Shown: positions 24,935 through 36,739 of the stretch, piece after piece
Layout: the number at the start of each line of letters is the position of its first letter
Numbering within the stretch: the first letter of the stretch is position 1
Assembly (NCBI RefSeq): GCF_018863415.1
Contig: NZ_JAHKSN010000008.1
Location: 62,001 to 126,000, forward strand
Reading direction: 5' to 3'
Origin: Deinococcus aestuarii
Lineage (GTDB): Bacteria; Deinococcota; Deinococci; Deinococcales; Deinococcaceae
DNA: 64,000 nucleotides
The notes under the pieces: generated by a model
Told to the model about the DNA's origin: nothing
The model's database searches: none
What the model saw: the letters and a program-made list of their open reading frames with translations, nothing else
Translations under genes and position numbers: made by a program

Positions 24935-25396
24935 CTAGGCCGACTTCTTGCGTCTGCTGGTGCTTCCGCTGGGGCGCGTGCCCGCCACGGCTTTCGCGCG
25001 GCTCTTGCCCAGGGTCTGCCCCTTTTCGAAGCTGGCCTGCATCCGCTTGCGGGTGTCGGCGGCAAGCTCCTTGAAGTCGAGCTGACCCGACTCGATGGCC
25101 TCCAGGCTGGGCTTCACGGTGCCCGCGCGGCGGGTGGCACCGAGGTCTTTGTTCGTCTGCTCGAACCACTTCTCGAAGTCGGGCGTGACCTCGAACAGCA
25201 TCTCCTTGGTCTCGCGCTGGTAGGTGCCCTCGCCGCCCCGGCGGCTGAACTGCTTGGGGAGCGTGAAGCGCTCGGGCAGATAGGTCGCCTCGAATTGTCC
25301 CTCGCGCACCGCCTCCCGGAACAGCTTGAGAAAGGCGTCGCTGCGTTGAACATTGTCGAGTTCGTGCATCTGCTCGCTGAGTTTCTTGTAGGCCAC
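24935..25396 (-). CDS. hypothetical protein with basic C-terminal tail
   Basis: 153 residues from GTG 25396: AYKKLSEQMHELDNVQRSDAFLKLFREA, then an aromatic middle (DFEKWFEQTNKDLG) and a highly basic tail (GSTSRRKKSA, total many Lys/Arg). No signal peptide or membrane segment. The tail suggests nucleic-acid or membrane-surface binding. Shine-Dalgarno AAGGGGG lies 7 bases before the GTG, and a clear promoter TTTACA-17-CATAAT precedes it. Family not recognised. Confidence 0.75.
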   Translation of the reverse strand: MAYKKLSEQMHELDNVQRSDAFLKLFREAVREGQFEATYLPERFTLPKQFSRRGGEGTYQRETKEMLFEVTPDFEKWFEQTNKDLGATRRAGTVKPSLEAIESGQLDFKELAADTRKRMQASFEKGQTLGKSRAKAVAGTRPSGSTSRRKKSA

Positions 25397-25415
25397 GTTC
25401 TTACCCCCTTGTCGG

Positions 25416-25444
25416 ATTATGAGGGGAAGAGGCCGGGTTGTAAA
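25416..25444 (-). promoter_or_regulatory. promoter TTTACA-17-CATAAT
   Basis: TTTACA (25439-25444) and CATAAT (25416-25421) on the minus strand with a 17-base spacer; transcription would start about 13 bases before the GTG of the basic hypothetical protein and include its Shine-Dalgarno. Confidence 0.7.
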
Positions 25445-25807
25445 GGCAAAGAGCGCCGACTCTCTTAAAGACAACCTCAAGTTCGACCAAACACCAAAGG
25501 ATGCCGGGCGAGGGGCGGTTCACAGCGAGACGGTCAGAAAGTCGCTGTCCGGCCCGTAAGGAAAGGGAACGTTCCAGACGCTCCCTTGTTTCTGTGGCTT
25601 GCGGCCGGTCAAGAGAAATCTCTCCTCGCACGCCAGGCAGGAGCGGAGGTTTTGTGCGGCCCTCTCCCCCTAGACGGCCTCCTCCAGGCCCAGGTCGGGC
25701 CGTCGGCTTTTGCTTCGACCCGCAAGAGGAAAGACCCTTTGCGAAGACGCAGAGGGCATTTTCCGTGGGGGCGTTGGCAGATCGCCTGCTCGGTCATAGG
25801 CCCGAAT
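25445..25807. other. gene-free region downstream of pta
   Basis: About 360 bases with no frame that looks coding on either strand and somewhat lower GC than neighbours. It contains the 10-bp palindrome GGAACGTTCC (25566-25575). No tRNA, rRNA or recognisable RNA motif is seen. A small RNA is not excluded. Confidence 0.4.
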
Positions 25808-29106
<3,299 letters not shown>

Positions 29107-29195
29107 GGGGGCATTCTCACCCACCGGGGCGGGGCTTCAGGGGGAGGCACCCGGAGACGGGGGTTGAGGGAAGGTTAGGACTTGCCGAAGTCTCC

Positions 29196-29642
29196 TCAGC
29201 GGACCCGCGTCGCCCGCCTCACCCCCGGCTCGCCCGCCACATGCTCCAGGCGCAGGACCGGGGCGTCCGGGTAGTCGGCGTACAGCCCCTCACCCCACTC
29301 GATCACGCTCAGTCGGCTCCCCGCGATCAGGTCTTCGAGGTCCATCTCGTACAGCTCTCCGGGGTCGCGTACCCGGTAGGCGTCCACATGAAGCACCCGG
29401 CCCGCCGGGGTGGGGTAGGGGTGCATCAGGGCGTAGGTGGGGCTGGTCACCGGGTCCGCGAAGCCCAGCGCCGCCACCAGCCCGCCCGTCAGGGTGGTCT
29501 TGCCCGCCCCGAGTTCGCCCTCCAGAAAGAGCACTGCGCCGGGGGGCAGGGCGCGGGCGAGCGCGGCGCCGAGGGCGCGTTGTTCATCCGCGCCGCGCAG
29601 CAGCCGCACCTCGCCGGGCCGGAGGGGAAGGGGAGGGGTCAC
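29196..29642 (-). CDS. tsaE: tRNA threonylcarbamoyladenosine biosynthesis ATPase TsaE
   Basis: 148 aa P-loop ATPase that supports the TsaB-TsaD complex making t6A37 in tRNA. Walker A GELGAGKTTLTGGL, SPTYALMHPYP, HVDAYRV and IEWGEGLYADYP are the family motifs. GTG 29642 is used; TTTACT (minus) lies 7 bases before it, close to the leaderless pattern. Upstream frame stays open but has no start support. Confidence 0.92.
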   Translation of the reverse strand: MTPPLPLRPGEVRLLRGADEQRALGAALARALPPGAVLFLEGELGAGKTTLTGGLVAALGFADPVTSPTYALMHPYPTPAGRVLHVDAYRVRDPGELYEMDLEDLIAGSRLSVIEWGEGLYADYPDAPVLRLEHVAGEPGVRRATRVR

Positions 29643-29676
29643 GCCCCCGAGTAAAGCAGACGGGAGGGCAGGAAGG

Positions 29677-31581
29677 TCAGCCGCGTGTGCCCGTGAGCCA
29701 GGACCCGGCCTGGGGACCCAGGGCCGCCGCGTCCGCGCCCCGCGCGATGCGCCACGAGCCGTCGGGCAGGCGGGCGCACGCCCACACGCCCCGGTCGTCC
29801 TCGAACTGCGCCTGCCGGATGCCGAGAAAGGCCGCCTGGGCGAGCAGGGCCGCGATGCCCTGGGCGGCGGGTTCGTGCGGTCCCTCCGTGAGCAGGCCGT
29901 CCTGGGCGGTCCAGGTTTCCCCGGCGGCTTCCCGGCTGACGGCTGACGGCTGAAAGCTCGGCGCATCCGGGGCTGTCTCACCCCCCAGCGCCCCGAGGTC
30001 GAAGACCCCCAGAAGGTCACTCAGCGCGTCCGCGCCGAAGGTCGCCGTGACCTCCTGGGCGGCGCGGTATTCGGCGTGGGCCTCGTGGAGCAGGGCCTCG
30101 GCCTCCTCCAGGGTCTGGGCGTAGCGGCCCCGGGCGTCTTGCGACATCGGCCCCAGGCGGCGCTGGGCGCGCAGGGTGTCGGCGAGGCGCCCGAGGCGCT
30201 GGGTAGTCTCGCCCGCCAGCCCGCGCACGGTGTCGTACTCGCGGATCACGAAGTCGGCGCGGGCATCGAAGTCCTCGCGCTGCCGGGCGGCCTCGCCCAT
30301 GCGGCGCTCCAGAATAGCCCACAGCGGCGCGGCGTCCACCCGCTCGCCCCGCGCCAGCGCCTCGCGGGCGGCGGCGAGCCCCGGGGCGAGGTCGGCGGCG
30401 GCGCCCGGCACGTCGCGGGCGGCGCGCTCGACCTCGGCGAGTTCGCGCCCGGCGGCGAGCAGGTGCTCGGCGTCCCCGGGCGTGGCCTCCAGCGCCCCCA
30501 GGGCGGCGCGCAGGTCGCGCAGCTCGTCGCCCGCGAGGCCGCCCCCGTCCAGCGTGAGCCGGGCCACGTCGAGGGCCACCCGCGCCTCGCGCAGGGCGGG
30601 GCTCCCGGGCAGGGCTTCGAGGCGTTGTTCGATCCCGGCGAGTTCGGCGCTCTGGGCGGCGCGGGCCTCGTCGCGGGCGGCTTCCAGGCTCGCGCGCCAG
30701 GCGAGGGCGGCCTCCGCACCCAGCGACCCGGCCCCGTGTGCCCCCCGCAGGGCGCCCCCGTGTTCCTCCAGGTCCGGGCGGGCGCGCAGCAGCGCCGCGA
30801 ACTCGCGGGTCAGGTCGGCGAGGAGCCTCCCGGCGTGCTCCTGTTCCAGGGCGAGCATCCGGGCGTGCGCCTCGGGATCGGGGGTGCCCGGCCCGGCCAC
30901 CGGCTGCACCAGGGATGATTCGAGCAGCTTGCGCAGGTTGAAGGTGATCGTGCGCGCCCGCTCGACCTCGGCGGGGAGGAGGGTGCCCTGCCCCTGGGCC
31001 TCGCCAATCTGGGTGATCAGGTTCTCCAGGCGCCGCACGTCCTTGCCGCCCATGCCCTGCACCCGCGCGAAGGCGGCGCGCAGCTCCGCGAGGTCTTGCG
31101 CCTGGGTGACGAGCCCTTCTTCCAGGCGGCGCTCCATCAGGGCGATCAGGTCCTGGCCCTCACGCGCGAGGGCGGCCGCGTCCCGACCGGCGTCCTCCTC
31201 CTGGCGGGCGACGCCCAGGACGCCCCGCAGCCGCTGGGTCTCGGGCCAGTCGAAGTACAGCGAGAATCGGCGCACGCCCTCCTCCAGCGCTGTGAGATCG
31301 CTGCCGGGGAGGGGTGGGGGAGCGCCCTCGCTCGCCGCCCGGTGCAGCTCGGCGATCACCTCCGACACCCGCCGCTTGGCGAGGGGCGCGGGCACGCTGA
31401 GCTGGAGGCGTTTGAACACCTCGCGCTTGAGGATGTCCTCCAGGGCGGCGGCGTCGAGCCCCGCCGGGCTCAGCCCGCGGGCCTGCGCCGCGTCCCCCAC
31501 GATGCGTTCGAGTGCCCGGGGTGAGACGAGGTCGCCGAGCAGCCGCGCGGGCAACCGGGCGAGGGCCGTATCCACGGTCAC
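29677..31581 (-). CDS. large coiled-coil protein, shares N-terminal domain with the Roadblock protein
   Basis: 634 aa, no signal or membrane segment. Residues about 5-80 (ARLLGDLVSPRALERIV, ARGLSPAGLDAAALEDIL, VFKRLQLSVPAPLAKRRVSEV) align with the N-terminus of the Roadblock protein encoded at 33202-33927. Residues ~95-540 are Ala/Leu/Glu/Arg-rich helices with coiled-coil character. The C-terminus has a small folded domain (GIAALLAQAAFLGIRQAQFEDDRGVW). A copy of the dispersed repeat encodes about nine residues near 545-555 (FQPSAVSRE). Start GTG 31581 with CGGAG ahead. Third gene of a three-gene operon. Confidence 0.8.
   Translation of the reverse strand: MTVDTALARLPARLLGDLVSPRALERIVGDAAQARGLSPAGLDAAALEDILKREVFKRLQLSVPAPLAKRRVSEVIAELHRAASEGAPPPLPGSDLTALEEGVRRFSLYFDWPETQRLRGVLGVARQEEDAGRDAAALAREGQDLIALMERRLEEGLVTQAQDLAELRAAFARVQGMGGKDVRRLENLITQIGEAQGQGTLLPAEVERARTITFNLRKLLESSLVQPVAGPGTPDPEAHARMLALEQEHAGRLLADLTREFAALLRARPDLEEHGGALRGAHGAGSLGAEAALAWRASLEAARDEARAAQSAELAGIEQRLEALPGSPALREARVALDVARLTLDGGGLAGDELRDLRAALGALEATPGDAEHLLAAGRELAEVERAARDVPGAAADLAPGLAAAREALARGERVDAAPLWAILERRMGEAARQREDFDARADFVIREYDTVRGLAGETTQRLGRLADTLRAQRRLGPMSQDARGRYAQTLEEAEALLHEAHAEYRAAQEVTATFGADALSDLLGVFDLGALGGETAPDAPSFQPSAVSREAAGETWTAQDGLLTEGPHEPAAQGIAALLAQAAFLGIRQAQFEDDRGVWACARLPDGSWRIARGADAAALGPQAGSWLTGTRG
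29933..29959. repeat. dispersed repeat (GGCTGACGGCTGACGGCTGA), copy 3, inside a gene
   Basis: Three tandem GGCTGAC-type units identical in style to the intergenic copies at 18389 and 55529, but located in frame inside the coiled-coil gene, where they encode part of SFQPSAVSRE. Insertion preserved the frame. The surrounding GC-rich coding sequence does not show this pattern. Confidence 0.6.
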
Positions 31582-31612
31582 ACGCGGCTCCGGGCGTCAC
31601 GGGGACCGGGGC

Positions 31613-33205
31613 TCACGTGGGTTCCTCGTCCCAGTCGAGGCCCTGGGAGAGGGCGGGGCGGGGCGCCGCCGGGCGGCCGATCAACCCGAACTGCACGCAC
31701 AGCCCCCGGAAGCCGAAGGCCACCAGCCCGATGCCGAGCGCCGCCGTCAGGGCCCAGAGGGGCACCCCATACGCCCCCTGCGTCAGGGTGAGGGTGCCCG
31801 CCCCCGCGAGCAGGGGGACCCCCAGGCGGTCGCCGAGCCAGCCCAGGAACCCGAAGACCCCCTCCAGAAAGACCGGCAGCAGCAGCAGCACGAGCCCCGC
31901 CGTGATCGCCCGCCACGAGGCGTTGCGCCCCCCGAAGGCGAGGTTGAGGAGATACAGCGGCACGAGGGCGAGGAGCGCCAGCCCCAGGAACACGGCGGCC
32001 CGCAGCCCCCCCCCGAAGGAATGCGAGGCGCCCGCCGAGGCCGCGTCGAGGCGGCTGGGGCGTTCTCCGGCGGCCTCGCGCTCCACGGCGCCCAGCCCGG
32101 CGATGAGGGCCTGCACGTCGGCCGGGCGTGGGGCACGCCGATCCTGCGCGGCGGTGAGGGTCTCCAGAAAGCCGTCGTATCCGCCCGCCGCGGACAGGTC
32201 GCCCGGCGCGGCGGAGAGGGCCGCCCGCGCGCGGCCCAGCGCCGCCCTGACCCCCTCGCCGTCCCCGTGCCCGGCGGCGGTGAGCGCCCGGCCGAGGGCC
32301 GCGTAGGCCCCGTCCACGCCGCCCGCCCGGTCGGGGCTGGTCTGGGGTGGGGGGCGGACGGCCTGCCGGGCGGGCGTGGGCGCGGGAGAGGTCGCCTGGG
32401 GAGGTGTCTGGTTCTCGGCGGTGGACTGCACCACCGGCGCGACCACCCGGGGAGCGGTGGCGAGCGCCGCGTTCAGGGCCGCCGCGCCCTGCCGCAGGGT
32501 GCGCAGCGTGGCCGTGAGCCCCGCCGTGTCGCCCGCCGTGAGTTGCCGCAGGGCCTCGTCGAACCCCGCGACCTGCAAGCCGCCCGCGCCGCCCGCGTCC
32601 TGCACCACCGTGAACCAGCTTGCCGCCCGGGCGAGGTTGAGATAGGCCGCCGGGGTGCGCTCGGCGCGGGCGGCCCCCAGCGCCAGGCCCACCTTGCTGG
32701 CCGCCGCCCGCTGAAGCCGCCACGCGACCCGCTCGGGCCGCGCCGCCCCGGCGTCCCCCGCGAGGGCGGCCCCCGCGGCGGCGCCCAGCCCGAACTCGCG
32801 CCCGAGCAGGCGCACCTCCTCGGCGCCCTTCCCAGGGCTGTCCGCGAGGAGGGTCAGGGTCTGGTCGTACAGGGCCCGGCGCATCAGGCCCCGGGCGAGG
32901 AGCACCTGGGCCTGCACCTCGGCGGGGGTGCGGGCCAGGGCACCCCGGGCGCGGCCCAGGGCATCGCTCAGCCCGCCCGCGATCTGCGGGTTGCGCAGGC
33001 TGGGGGCGAGCCCCGCGAGGGCGGTCTCGGCGCGGTCGAGCTGGGCCAGGGCCCGTTCGGCGCTGGCGGGCCGGGCCTGCGAGGCGGCCTCCAGGCTCGC
33101 CGCGAGGGCGCGGTAGGCCGCGAGGTCCTGCGCGCCCGCCGTTCCCGCCGCGAGGGCGGCGGCCAGGGCCAGGGGGGCGGCGAAACGACGTGGGAAAGGA
33201 TTCAT
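31613..33205 (-). CDS. membrane-anchored protein with large extracytoplasmic helical region
   Basis: 530 aa. A signal peptide (LALAAALAAGTAGA, cleavage before QDL) precedes a long Ala/Leu/Arg-rich helical region (25-270), a proline-rich linker (about 275-310), another helical region, and at least three membrane helices near the C-terminus (about 400-420, 430-450, 475-500). Length, architecture and neighbours suggest a signal-transducing or scaffold role. ATG 33205 overlaps the stop of the Roadblock gene (ATGA). No recognised family. Confidence 0.78.
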   Translation of the reverse strand: MNPFPRRFAAPLALAAALAAGTAGAQDLAAYRALAASLEAASQARPASAERALAQLDRAETALAGLAPSLRNPQIAGGLSDALGRARGALARTPAEVQAQVLLARGLMRRALYDQTLTLLADSPGKGAEEVRLLGREFGLGAAAGAALAGDAGAARPERVAWRLQRAAASKVGLALGAARAERTPAAYLNLARAASWFTVVQDAGGAGGLQVAGFDEALRQLTAGDTAGLTATLRTLRQGAAALNAALATAPRVVAPVVQSTAENQTPPQATSPAPTPARQAVRPPPQTSPDRAGGVDGAYAALGRALTAAGHGDGEGVRAALGRARAALSAAPGDLSAAGGYDGFLETLTAAQDRRAPRPADVQALIAGLGAVEREAAGERPSRLDAASAGASHSFGGGLRAAVFLGLALLALVPLYLLNLAFGGRNASWRAITAGLVLLLLPVFLEGVFGFLGWLGDRLGVPLLAGAGTLTLTQGAYGVPLWALTAALGIGLVAFGFRGLCVQFGLIGRPAAPRPALSQGLDWDEEPT

Positions 33206-33927
33206 GGGGCCTCCCGCAGGAGCTGCAACTCGGTCAGCAGCCGCCCGACATTGACCTGCGGCCCGGCCACGACCGCCACGCAACACGCGCCGAGGGGCCG
33301 CATACAGACCGTCCGCCCGCCCAGGTCGGCCGACATCAGCCGCAGGGCGCGTTTCTGGAACAGCAGGGCGGTCGCGGCGATCACGCTTCCCAGGTTCGCC
33401 GCGCCGGAGAGGGAGCGCTCGCGCAGCACCTCTCCCGTCGCCCGGCACACCAGCACCCCCTGCACGCCCGTCATCCGGCCCAGGTGCGCGATCAGGGCGT
33501 CCTGGTCGGCGGGATCTTCCAGGTCGTAGGTCCGCTCGCCGGGAGGGGTCATGTGGTCGGGATCGTCGAACTCGAAGTCGTCGGCGCCCAGGAGGGGGCC
33601 GTCCTCCCAACTGCCGGTCTCCGCGCCCGGGGTCTCGTCCCAGGCGGCCACGGGGGCCGCCGCGCCGGGGACGGCCTCCCCGCCCGGCGGCCCGGCGAGT
33701 TGACGGGCGAGCGCCCCCAGCTCGGCGCGGGCCTGGGCGGCGGGCAGCACCCCCGAGAGCCGCCCCAGCAGCGGGCCTTCGAGCACGCGCCCCATGTCGC
33801 GGGCGCTCACGCCCTCGGGGGCGAGCCCCTGCTCGCGCAGCGCCGCCCGCAGCATCGTCTCGGCGGCCCGCTCGGACACGATGCCGGACAGGGTACGCAC
33901 AGTCAGGTTGTACACGGCATTTGTCAT
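33202..33927 (-). CDS. Roadblock/LC7-domain protein with novel N-terminal domain
   Basis: 241 aa. C-terminal Roadblock/LC7 domain (about residues 145-240: DQDALIAHLGRMTGVQGVLV, AALLFQKRALRLMSADLGG, VCMRPLGACCVAVVAGPQVNVGRLL) as in MglB-type regulators of small GTPases. N-terminal ~75 residues (RTLSGIVSERAAETML, EQGLAPEGVSARDMGRVL, RLSGVLPAAQARAELGALARQL) form a domain shared with the coiled-coil protein at 29677-31581. The middle is acidic linker. First gene of the operon. A TACACT box lies at 33943-33948 (minus). Confidence 0.82.
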   Translation of the reverse strand: MTNAVYNLTVRTLSGIVSERAAETMLRAALREQGLAPEGVSARDMGRVLEGPLLGRLSGVLPAAQARAELGALARQLAGPPGGEAVPGAAAPVAAWDETPGAETGSWEDGPLLGADDFEFDDPDHMTPPGERTYDLEDPADQDALIAHLGRMTGVQGVLVCRATGEVLRERSLSGAANLGSVIAATALLFQKRALRLMSADLGGRTVCMRPLGACCVAVVAGPQVNVGRLLTELQLLREAP

Positions 33928-34159
33928 GGCAGACCTGAACGGAGTGTAGGCCGCGCCCGCTTACACTTTTCTCTCAGCCCCGCCGCCGTAGGAGCCGGAG
34001 TATTCCCGGAGCGTGTTGAAAAAGCCGCTGCATCGGGACGGCGCCGGTCTCCCCACGGGAGGGATGTTCAGAGCCGCTTGCAGGGGGTGACAGGGCCGTC
34101 GCCGTCCTGTCGCCGGGAAACGCGGCCGCGCCGTTCGGACGTGCTCCTACACTGCCCCC

Positions 34160-34555
34160 ATGCCGCACACCGAGTACCGCGTCCGGGCCGAGGTGGACCC
34201 GGCCGTCCTGGGCCACCTGCGCGGGGCCGCGTGGGGCGAGCCGGACGACGGGAGCGACTGGCCCGCCGTCCTCGCCCGCAGCCTGACCTGGGTGACGGCC
34301 CACGAGGGGAAGCGGCTCGTCGGCTTCGTCAACGTCGCCTGGGACGGGGGCGTCCACGCCTTCCTGCTCGACACGACCGTTCACCCGGACGCGAGGCGGC
34401 GCGGGGTGGGCACCCGGCTCGTGAGGACGGCGGCGGACGCGGCGCGGGCGGGCGGCGCCCACTGGCTGCACGTGGACTTCGGGCCCCACCTGACGGCCTT
34501 CTACGCGGGCTGCGGCTTTCAGCCCACGGCGGCGGGGCTGCTGCGGCTGCGGTGA
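34160..34555 (+). CDS. GNAT-family N-acetyltransferase
   Basis: 131 aa, acetyl-CoA-dependent. The acetyl-CoA motif is VHPDARRRGVGTRLV (Q/RxxGxG/A-type), with DTTVHPD before it and the final HVDFGPHLTAFYAGCGFQPT strand. Substrate unknown. ATG 34160 follows TACACT (34148-34153) by 6 bases: leaderless. Confidence 0.85.
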   Translation: MPHTEYRVRAEVDPAVLGHLRGAAWGEPDDGSDWPAVLARSLTWVTAHEGKRLVGFVNVAWDGGVHAFLLDTTVHPDARRRGVGTRLVRTAADAARAGGAHWLHVDFGPHLTAFYAGCGFQPTAAGLLRLR

Positions 34556-34589
34556 CGCGTCCCGGCCCCGCCCGCCTATCATCGGGGCC

Positions 34590-35330
34590 ATGACCTCTTC
34601 CCCCTCCACCCCGCCCGTGGGCGACCGCCAGGGCGGGCCGCGCGACAAGGGCCGCGAGGTGCAGGCGATGTTCGCCGCCATCGCCCCCCGCTACGACCTG
34701 CTCAACCGCGTGCTCAGCCTCGGCGTGGACCGGGGCTGGCGGCGTGAGGCGGCCCGTGAGGCGCTCGGCCTGGGTCCGTCCCGCATCCTCGACGTGGCGA
34801 CGGGCACGGCGGACTTCGCGCTCGAACTGGCGGCCCGTGCTCCGGGGGCCGAGGTCGTCGGCAGCGACTTCGTGCCGCAGATGCTGGAGATCGGGCGCGC
34901 GAAGGCGCGGGCGCGGGGGCTCACGGTCCGGCTGGAGGAGGGCGACGCCCTGAAGCTCCCCTACCCCGACGGCAGCTTCGACGCGGTGACCTGCGCCTTC
35001 GGCTTCCGCAACTTCGCCGACTACTCGCGCGGCCTCACCGAGATGTGGCGGGTCCTCTCCCCGGGGGGCCGCCTCGTCATTCTGGAATTTCCGCCGCCCC
35101 GCCCCGGCCTCTTCGGGTCCGTTTTCCGCCTCTACTTCCGCCACGTCCTGCCGCGCGTCGGCGCCATGGTCAGCGGCAACGCGGGCGCCTACACCTACCT
35201 CCCCGAGAGTGTCCTCGCCTTCCCCGAGCCCGAGCGGCTGGCCGGGCTGATGCACGCCACCGGCTTTCGCACCCGTTACCGCCTGCTGACCTTCGGCATC
35301 GCCGCCATCCACGTCGGCGACAAGGGCTGA
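34590..35330 (+). CDS. menG: demethylmenaquinone methyltransferase
   Basis: 246 aa UbiE/MenG-type SAM methyltransferase, last step of menaquinone synthesis. Motifs: KGREVQAMFAAIAPRYDLLN, LSLGVDRGWRR, ILDVATGTADFALEL, VVGSDFVPQMLEIG, FDAVTCAFGFRNFADY and LVILEFPPPRPG. Menaquinone fits Deinococcus; ubiquinone is not expected. ATG 34590 follows TATCAT (34577-34582) by 7 bases: leaderless. Confidence 0.92.
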   Translation: MTSSPSTPPVGDRQGGPRDKGREVQAMFAAIAPRYDLLNRVLSLGVDRGWRREAAREALGLGPSRILDVATGTADFALELAARAPGAEVVGSDFVPQMLEIGRAKARARGLTVRLEEGDALKLPYPDGSFDAVTCAFGFRNFADYSRGLTEMWRVLSPGGRLVILEFPPPRPGLFGSVFRLYFRHVLPRVGAMVSGNAGAYTYLPESVLAFPEPERLAGLMHATGFRTRYRLLTFGIAAIHVGDKG

Positions 35331-35435
35331 CCCAGCAACAAGGGGACTTCTTCTCCATCACCGGGGCTGGCGCACAATCCGGGTTGTGGACGCTCGCGCC
35401 CCTGCGACGCCTCCTCAGTAAGCTCTGCTGACAGC

Positions 35436-35535
35436 CCCCCTTGAAGGGGAGCCAGAGAGTTCGTGTGGCGTGAAGGGTCCCATCCTTGCCTCCCCCCTGA
35501 GGGGAGGTGCCCCGCAGAGGGGTGGACCGGCGCTG
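35436..35535. repeat. palindrome-rich intergenic element
   Basis: CCCCCTTGAAGGGGAG, then CCTCCCCCCTGAGGGGAGG and CCCCGCAGAGGGG make several short hairpins in 100 bases between menG and the serine hydrolase. The look is that of a REP-like element. No frame in it appears coding. Confidence 0.5.
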
Positions 35536-35573
35536 TGCGAGCCTTGCGCCTCCGCGACAGCTTCGCCACCCTC

Positions 35574-35602
35574 TTGTGTTTTACAGAACTACGAAATATT
35601 GT
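35574..35602 (+). promoter_or_regulatory. promoter TTGTGT-17-TATTGT for the serine hydrolase
   Basis: TTGTGT (35574-35579) and TATTGT (35597-35602) are 17 bases apart and the ATG begins 5 bases after the -10. CTAC-N8-GTAG (35589-35604) spans the -10 box and could be an operator. Too widely spaced for the BlaI/MecI consensus. Confidence 0.65.
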
Positions 35603-35607
35603 AGAAC

Positions 35608-36729
35608 ATGCGCAAGTTTCTGTTGGCCCTGGTCCTCCTTCCCGGATGTGCCCGCGCGCAGGGGGGTGATCCCCTGGCGCCGCTGCTGGACTTCGCACGC
35701 AGGCAGCCGGGGGACGTGGCGGTGGTGACCCACGCCGTTCGCCCGGACGGCACGCCCGACCCGGCGCGGCACCGGCTCACGTGGAATGCGGCCCGGCCCA
35801 TGCCGCTCGCCAGCACGCGCAAGATCGTGCTGCTGGCCGCCTACGCGCGGGCGGTGGAGGCCGGGCGGCTGGACCCGCACACACCCGTGCGGCTCTCGGA
35901 GTGGGAGGCGTCCTACGTCCCCGGCATCGACGGCGGCGCCCACCCGGCGAGCTTGAGGGCGCTGGACATCCCCGCCGACGCGCAGGGGCGGGCGCGGGAC
36001 GGCTCGCGGACGGTGCCCCTCGACACCCTCGCCCAGTTCATGATCGAGACGAGCGACAACGCCGCCGCCGACCTGATCCTCTCGCGGCTGGGACCGGGGG
36101 CCATCCCCGGGACGGTCCGCGCCCTGGGGCTGACCGGGCAGGAGGACTTCGGCCCGGTCCTCGGCATGGTCGGCAACTGGGCCGCGCCGGACGCCCTGAA
36201 CGTCTACGCGGGGCAACCCCTGGCGACCCGGGTCGCGCGGGACTGGGCGAAGGCGGATGACCTGAGCCGGGACGCGGAGGCACGCAGGAACCTGACCCGG
36301 CTGCCGTCCTGGCCCGCTGCCGCCGAGCAGGCGAGGCTGGCCGACGCCACCGACCCGCGCGGCACCGCGAACGACTTCGCGGGGCTGATGGCGCGCGTGC
36401 TGACCGGGGCGGGCCTGGGCAAGACCGAGTTGGAGGTCATGCGGCGCCACCTGGGCTGGCCGCTGCGCGTGAATCCCGACAACGCGCAGGCGTTCACGGC
36501 CCTGTACGCCAAGGGCGGGAGCCTGACGGGCGTGCTCACGAACACCTTCGCCCTCGCGCCCAGGGTGGGCCCGCGTGCCGGGGAGCGGCTCGTCGTCAGC
36601 GTGTTCCTGCGCCGCATTCCGCCGGACGAATATGCCCGGCTGACGCAGAACCTCGAAGGGGCCATGCTCTCGGTCGCCCTCCTCCCGGGCGAGGCCCAGC
36701 GCCTGCTCGGGGCCCTGCAAAGCCGGTAG
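35608..36729 (+). CDS. serine hydrolase, class A beta-lactamase-like
   Basis: 373 aa exported enzyme. A signal peptide (MRKFLLALVLLPGCARA) may be either Sec with cleavage after ARA or a lipoprotein with Cys14. Active-site motifs: S69-T-R-K72 (SxxK), S149-D-N (SDN), and K302-G-G (KGG). The typical class A Glu166 region is replaced by other sequence and the enzyme is ~100 residues longer than a class A beta-lactamase, so it may be a carboxypeptidase or esterase-type relative. A complete promoter precedes it; its TAG stop forms part of the next gene's -10 box. Confidence 0.85.
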   Translation: MRKFLLALVLLPGCARAQGGDPLAPLLDFARRQPGDVAVVTHAVRPDGTPDPARHRLTWNAARPMPLASTRKIVLLAAYARAVEAGRLDPHTPVRLSEWEASYVPGIDGGAHPASLRALDIPADAQGRARDGSRTVPLDTLAQFMIETSDNAAADLILSRLGPGAIPGTVRALGLTGQEDFGPVLGMVGNWAAPDALNVYAGQPLATRVARDWAKADDLSRDAEARRNLTRLPSWPAAAEQARLADATDPRGTANDFAGLMARVLTGAGLGKTELEVMRRHLGWPLRVNPDNAQAFTALYAKGGSLTGVLTNTFALAPRVGPRAGERLVVSVFLRRIPPDEYARLTQNLEGAMLSVALLPGEAQRLLGALQSR

Positions 36730-36739
36730 ACTCGGCCCG

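Noticed and set aside
25566..25575. GGAACGTTCC palindrome as a LexA-type SOS box
   Set aside because: Ten bases only, no repair gene beside it, and the spacing does not match a known LexA site.
30176..33529. Very long plus-strand frame of over 1,100 codons across the Roadblock operon
   Set aside because: Antisense to the coiled-coil and membrane proteins, rich in Arg/Ser/Ala and with no recognisable motif; a shadow frame.
35589..35604. CTAC-N8-GTAG as a BlaI/MecI operator for the serine hydrolase
   Set aside because: Arms are separated by eight bases, not the four expected, and no blaI-like gene is near; kept only as an unspecified possible operator.
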